Shown here: positions 6,964-11,739 of the stretch, one piece after another
Position numbering within the stretch: position 1 is the stretch's first letter
Layout of the letters: the number at the start of each line of letters is the position of its first letter
Assembly: GCA_001796965.1 (NCBI GenBank)
Contig: MGOA01000066.1
Span: 1,013 to 12,751 of the forward strand
Reading direction: 5' to 3'
DNA: 11,739 nt
Source of the DNA: Chloroflexi bacterium RBG_16_64_43
GTDB taxonomy: Bacteria > Chloroflexota > Anaerolineae > Anaerolineales > RBG-16-64-43
Notes under the pieces: model-generated
The model's input: the letters and a program-made list of their open reading frames with translations, nothing else
What the model was told of the DNA's origin: nothing
Database searches by the model: none
Position numbers and translations under genes: made by a program

Positions 6964-8018
6964 ATGAGCTCCTTGTCGTTCACCTCGGGAGTGCCTCGTG
7001 GCGCGCCGCCCCGCGGCGGTTGCGGCGCGGCGAAGTCGTCGAAGAACCCGCTCAGCCGGCGCATGAGTTCCTCGCCGTCGACATCGCCGGGGACGTGGCG
7101 CGGCAACCATAGCGGATCCGCGCCGCGCATCACCTGGCCGCGCACCGTGGCGCACGCGGCAGAATAGCCCGCCTCGCGCACCAGCGCAAGCGTGCCCGGG
7201 GCCACCGCGTCTCGGAAGCCATAGGGATAGGCGAGCACCGTGATCGGCCGGCCGGTGATCTCCGCCAAGCGCTGGCGACTCTCGCGTAGTTCATTTGCCT
7301 GCACCGCCGCCGGATGAGCGGCCAGCCACAAGTGATGAACGGTATGGCTTTGCACGTCGACCCGGCGGCTCGCTGCAAGCTGGCGGCACTCGCCTTCGAT
7401 GAGGGGCCGGTGGTCCTCGCGCACGCCGCGGCCGGTCCCCTGCCAGTGGGCCAGGTCGTTCAGCACCCGCTCGCGGGTCTCGGCCGCTGCCGGACGCAGG
7501 CGCATGTGCAGCGTATCGTAGACCTCGCGCAGTGGCGCGCCGGTCGGCCAACTCAGACGGTCGCCATTGACCTCAAGCTCGAGATCCCGCGCGGTCGCCA
7601 TCCCGCGCCCGAGCGTCTGCGCCTCGAGATCATCCCACCAGAATTCGCGCCGCCCATCCAGGTAACCGGCAGTCACGAACACCGTGGCCGGGAGATCGAA
7701 TCGTTCGCACAGCGGACTCACAGTATGCAAGCTGTCGGCATACCCGTCGTCGAAGGTAATCACCACCGTGCGCCGCGGAAGCCTGCCCTCGCGCAACCGC
7801 GCTGGCAACTCGCGCAGAGCGATGACACTGAAGCGCCGCCGCAATACGTCGAGGTGTTCGGCGAAATGCTCCGGCGAGACGCACAACCCGTGCGGGTCCT
7901 CGGCCACCTGTGCCACGCGGTGATACATGAGGATGACCGCCCGCGGCCGGCTGCGCTGCCACAGGCGTTTGAGCACCCGGCGTGGTCGGTTGAACATACT
8001 CGCGATGGGCGTCTGCAT
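6960..8018 (-). CDS. NodB-type polysaccharide deacetylase
   Basis: A 352-residue protein of the polysaccharide deacetylase (carbohydrate esterase 4) family, which removes N- or O-acetyl groups from sugars using a bound metal. Motif 1 is TFDDGYAD (88-95), giving the catalytic Asp and the metal-binding Asp. Motif 2 is SHTVHH (224-229), giving the metal-binding His pair. Motif 3 is AYPYG (263-267). AVILMYHRV (27-35) is a common N-terminal strand of this family. An insert containing REFWWDDLEA (124-133) separates motifs 1 and 2 by about 130 residues, longer than in small NodB proteins. The N-terminus is basic (RPRRVLKRLWQRSRPR) with no hydrophobic signal or anchor, so it is probably cytoplasmic or peripherally bound to the membrane. 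It starts eight bases after the previous stop and its own ribosome-binding site is weak (GAGGT, 15 bases away). Substrate unknown. Confidence 0.92.
   Translation of the reverse strand: MQTPIASMFNRPRRVLKRLWQRSRPRAVILMYHRVAQVAEDPHGLCVSPEHFAEHLDVLRRRFSVIALRELPARLREGRLPRRTVVITFDDGYADSLHTVSPLCERFDLPATVFVTAGYLDGRREFWWDDLEAQTLGRGMATARDLELEVNGDRLSWPTGAPLREVYDTLHMRLRPAAAETRERVLNDLAHWQGTGRGVREDHRPLIEGECRQLAASRRVDVQSHTVHHLWLAAHPAAVQANELRESRQRLAEITGRPITVLAYPYGFRDAVAPGTLALVREAGYSAACATVRGQVMRGADPLWLPRHVPGDVDGEELMRRLSGFFDDFAAPQPPRGGAPRGTPEVNDKELM
6969..6974 (-). promoter_or_regulatory. Strong ribosome-binding site for the GTG-started methyltransferase
   Basis: AAGGAG on the minus strand lies inside the last codons of the deacetylase gene, five bases before GTG at 6963. 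It fixes the methyltransferase start, and with the GTGA overlap it suggests translational coupling. Confidence 0.8.
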
Positions 8019-8026
8019 GCGGGCTT

Positions 8027-9166
8027 TCAGCCGACCTCGGCGTATAACTGCAGGTGCCGATCGGCGTAACGCGCCGCTGAAAACACATCGCGCGCGCGCC
8101 GTGATAGTTCAGTGCGGAAAGGCAGCGAGACACTTTCGCTCTCCAGCGCGAAATGAATGCTGCGGGCCAGTTGCTCGGGCTCCGGCTCGCGGTCGACCAG
8201 ACCGATCGCGGCCGGCATCTCCAGAGCCTGGTTGAAATCATCGGCTTGCGCGAGCCAGGTGAGAGCCGCCAGTCCGCGGCAGGCCGCTTCGCGCGCGGCA
8301 TGGCTGCCCCTCTCTGGCTGACCCGGCAGCACGAGCAGCGCGGCCCGGTCGAACACCTCGCGCAACTTCGCTGCCGAGACCACTCCGTTGAGAGTCACCG
8401 GCAACTGCTCGGCATCGATCGTCGAGCGCAGCTCTCCATCGACGGCCACCTCGCCGCACACCGTCAGCCGGCAGGTCCGTCGCAGCTGCTCGTCGACGCG
8501 CAGTGCGGTGAAGATTGCCTCCAGGTTGCGCCTGGCGCGCCGCCCGCCGACAAAGACGAGCGATTTCGCGGAAGGGGTGGTCGCAGCCGGGCTGCTGAGA
8601 AACGCAGGGCTGACCGGTGGCGGAAGCACGCGCGCCCGCGGTGCTGCCAGCCCGCTTCGCGCCATGGCCATGCGGCTCGGGAAGATGACCACCGCATACG
8701 CCTCAAGGCGCGCTTCAACCGGCCCCTCCGGGTGAGTCAGAACGGTCGGCGTGCGCACGCCCAGCGCGCGCACCATCCCCATGAACCGCCTCATGCCGAG
8801 ATGATCGTGAAGTACATCGGGTGCACCGTTAGCTAGCGCGCGGCGAAAGGCTGCCAATTCCATCCAGGCAAAGACCACCTGCCGCAAGGAGCGTGGCAAT
8901 GGATGCAACCTTGGCACGGCCGAGAACAGCAAACGCACATCCCCGGCCACCGGCAGTTCCATCGTCGGCCACACCCAGGCTGAGCGGCCGGGTGCGACGG
9001 CCCACTGAAAGTCGGTGCCGATGGCCTCCGGCGAAGGGAACATGTCCAACGCGCACCCGCGGCGGATGAGCTCCTCCGCCAGGAGGGTTGCGGAGCGATA
9101 CGCCGGCCCGATGATCGGGTCGACGGCCGCAGACTTAAGAAAAGGTTGAACGGCAAGCACGTGCAT
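8027..9166 (-). CDS. Divergent GT4-like glycosyltransferase
   Basis: A 379-residue protein that aligns along most of its length with the glycosyltransferase just upstream in the operon. Shared features are the N-terminus (HVLAVQPFLKSAAVDP against RILQIHPFLRGDRIDP), PTMELP (67-72) against PTMALP, FRRALANGAPDVLHDH (107-122) against LRRALADFAPDIIHSH, and SRMAMA/SRALQD before the donor domain. The donor domain is eroded. The usual R/K-G loop reads VGGRRARRN (206-214), with Arg in place of Lys and Asn in place of Gly. The E-x7-E pair survives in spacing (Glu285, Glu293) but its flanks (GQPERGSHAAREAACRG) have lost the consensus. It starts 26 bases after the previous stop with only a weak AG-rich ribosome-binding site. 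It may be an active transferase with a changed donor or a partner subunit. There is no frameshift or stop, so I do not call it a pseudogene. Confidence 0.8.
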   Translation of the reverse strand: MHVLAVQPFLKSAAVDPIIGPAYRSATLLAEELIRRGCALDMFPSPEAIGTDFQWAVAPGRSAWVWPTMELPVAGDVRLLFSAVPRLHPLPRSLRQVVFAWMELAAFRRALANGAPDVLHDHLGMRRFMGMVRALGVRTPTVLTHPEGPVEARLEAYAVVIFPSRMAMARSGLAAPRARVLPPPVSPAFLSSPAATTPSAKSLVFVGGRRARRNLEAIFTALRVDEQLRRTCRLTVCGEVAVDGELRSTIDAEQLPVTLNGVVSAAKLREVFDRAALLVLPGQPERGSHAAREAACRGLAALTWLAQADDFNQALEMPAAIGLVDREPEPEQLARSIHFALESESVSLPFRTELSRRARDVFSAARYADRHLQLYAEVG

Positions 9167-10324
9167 GATTCGGCTGTTGGCTCTTCTTTCTCTCAGCCCC
9201 CTGCCCGGCGCTCGAGCACCTGGCGATACAGACGCAGGTTCTCCTCGCCGTAGCGCTCGAGGGTGAAGTTACGCCGGGCATGCGCCGCAATCGTGGCGCG
9301 CGCTGCATCGCTTTGGGAGGGACCGCTGAGCAGGCCGCGAATCACGTCGGCTAGGTCGCCGGCCGTTTGGGTCCGTCCATCAAAGGGCGCGCCCACCGGC
9401 GTCTCCCACCATTGCCCGAGTTCGCGGACCTGAGCGGCCCAGCCCACAACGGGTGTTCCGCAAGCCAGCGCCTCGAGCAACGCGATGCTGAACCCCTCCA
9501 AGCGGCTGGGGTTCACCAGCGCCTGGCTACGCGCCAACACAGTGCGCAACTCGGCCACCGACAGGCGGCCCTCGAAGACGACATTCAGCCCGTGGCGCTC
9601 GGCATACTCGCGCAATTCCCGTTCGCGCTCGCCCGCGCCGCATAGATGCAGCGGATGCTCGTTCAGCTCAGGATCGAGGCGGTAGGCGCTCAGCAGCAGG
9701 TCCACCCCCTTGGCCTCGGTCAGCCCGCCGACGAAAGCCACCCCCCGACGCGAAGCGGCCGGTACGAGCGGCGCCTCGAGAAACGCCGCGTCGATGGGGT
9801 AGTAGACGACGCTCGTTCGCTCGCGCCCCAGACCGGTGCTCGCACATACCATGTCCTGCAGCGCGCGAGAGACGAAGACCACGTGCTCGTACGTGTCGAG
9901 GTGCTGGCCGGGCTCGCCGGTATGGTGGGTAAACACCACCGCAGGGCGCTGGGGGACCTCGCGGAGTATGAGCGGCAAGAGGGATATCCGCTGATGGGAG
10001 TGAATGATGTCGGGGGCGAAATCGGCCAGCGCGCGGCGCAACCCTTCGATATACAGCAGGCTCACTAGGAAGCCGCGGTCCTGCCGGATCTGTTGCGCAA
10101 CGCGGCGCGCGCGGCGCGCGGCCCCCAGCATGTGGCGTGCGCCTGGCAAGGCCATGGTTGGCAGAACCGGAAGGCGCGACCCGGAACGCATGCCGAACAT
10201 CGCCGGTTGAAGCCAGAGGCGTTCGGGGAAGGGATAGAGCGCGACCTCGTGCCCTTGGTCGAGGAGATACTCGGTGAGCAGGAGCGCCGCCCGCGACTTA
10301 CCCCCCGCGCGCGGATCAATCCGA

Positions 10325-11671
<1,347 letters not shown>

Positions 11672-11739
11672 GATCCGTGGGTCCGCTTCTGGTTACGCTA
11701 ATTGGGCACGAGAGGGGGAGACAATTGCAGCAACCTCAA
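11672..11739 (-). other. Upstream edge; possible tail of the preceding gene
   Basis: The 68 bases before the ATPase start carry no convincing promoter. On the minus strand one frame is open for 13 codons from the edge to TAG at 11700-11698 and another is open to TAA at 11695-11693. Either could be the end of an upstream gene, where Wzm permeases commonly sit, but the stretch is too short to identify. Confidence 0.25.

Noticed and set aside
6964..7155. Upstream 64-residue N-terminal extension of the methyltransferase
   Set aside because: It is an Arg-rich out-of-frame translation of the deacetylase gene. The GTG at 6963 with AAGGAG and a GTGA overlap is a better start.
8027..9166. Calling the diverged glycosyltransferase a pseudogene
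   Set aside because: The frame is intact at full length, with the E-x7-E spacing preserved; motif drift alone is not proof of loss.

Overview
This window is a stretch of a surface-polysaccharide (O-antigen or capsule type) gene cluster from a high-GC bacterium. All ten genes I can support lie on the minus strand, so transcription runs from the right edge (about 11.7 kb) to the left edge. The phylum cannot be fixed from this sequence. High GC, GTG and TTG starts, and an ABC-transporter glycan exporter ATPase are the only clues. They fit many Gram-negative lineages and some environmental or metagenomic phyla. I see no tRNA, rRNA, CRISPR array, insertion sequence or recognisable promoter.

In transcription order: (1) 11671-10325, a Wzt-type ABC transporter ATPase with a C-terminal carbohydrate-binding domain. 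(2) 10362-9193 and (3) 9166-8027, two homologous GT4-type glycosyltransferases in tandem, the second strongly diverged. (4) 8018-6960, a NodB-type polysaccharide deacetylase with no visible signal peptide. (5) 6963-6211, a class I SAM methyltransferase starting at GTG. (6) 6160-5120, a Gfo/Idh/MocA-type NAD(P)-dependent sugar oxidoreductase, probably starting at TTG. (7) 5109-3418, a 563-residue GT-B-like transferase related to capsule/CDP-glycerol-type transferases. (8) 3421-2243, a canonical GT4 glycosyltransferase. (9) 2246-1125, another GT4-type glycosyltransferase. (10) 1128 to the left edge, a paralogue of gene 9 that lacks only its C-terminal tail because the window ends.

The genes are packed like one transcription unit. 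Four junctions are 4-base ATGA or GTGA stop/start overlaps (6960-6963, 3418-3421, 2243-2246, 1125-1128), one is a 38-base overlap (10325-10362), and the largest gap is 50 bases (6161-6210). Several starts are supported by a purine-rich ribosome-binding site inside the preceding gene, which suggests translational coupling.

Together the products suggest a heteroglycan assembled in the cytoplasm by at least six glycosyltransferases. It would be modified by methylation, deacetylation and sugar oxidation/reduction, then recognised and exported by an ABC transporter whose ATPase carries a glycan-reading domain. The permease partner (Wzm), the initiating transferase and most nucleotide-sugar synthesis genes are not in this window. 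The glycan structure cannot be read from sequence, and the specific linkages made by these enzymes are unknown.
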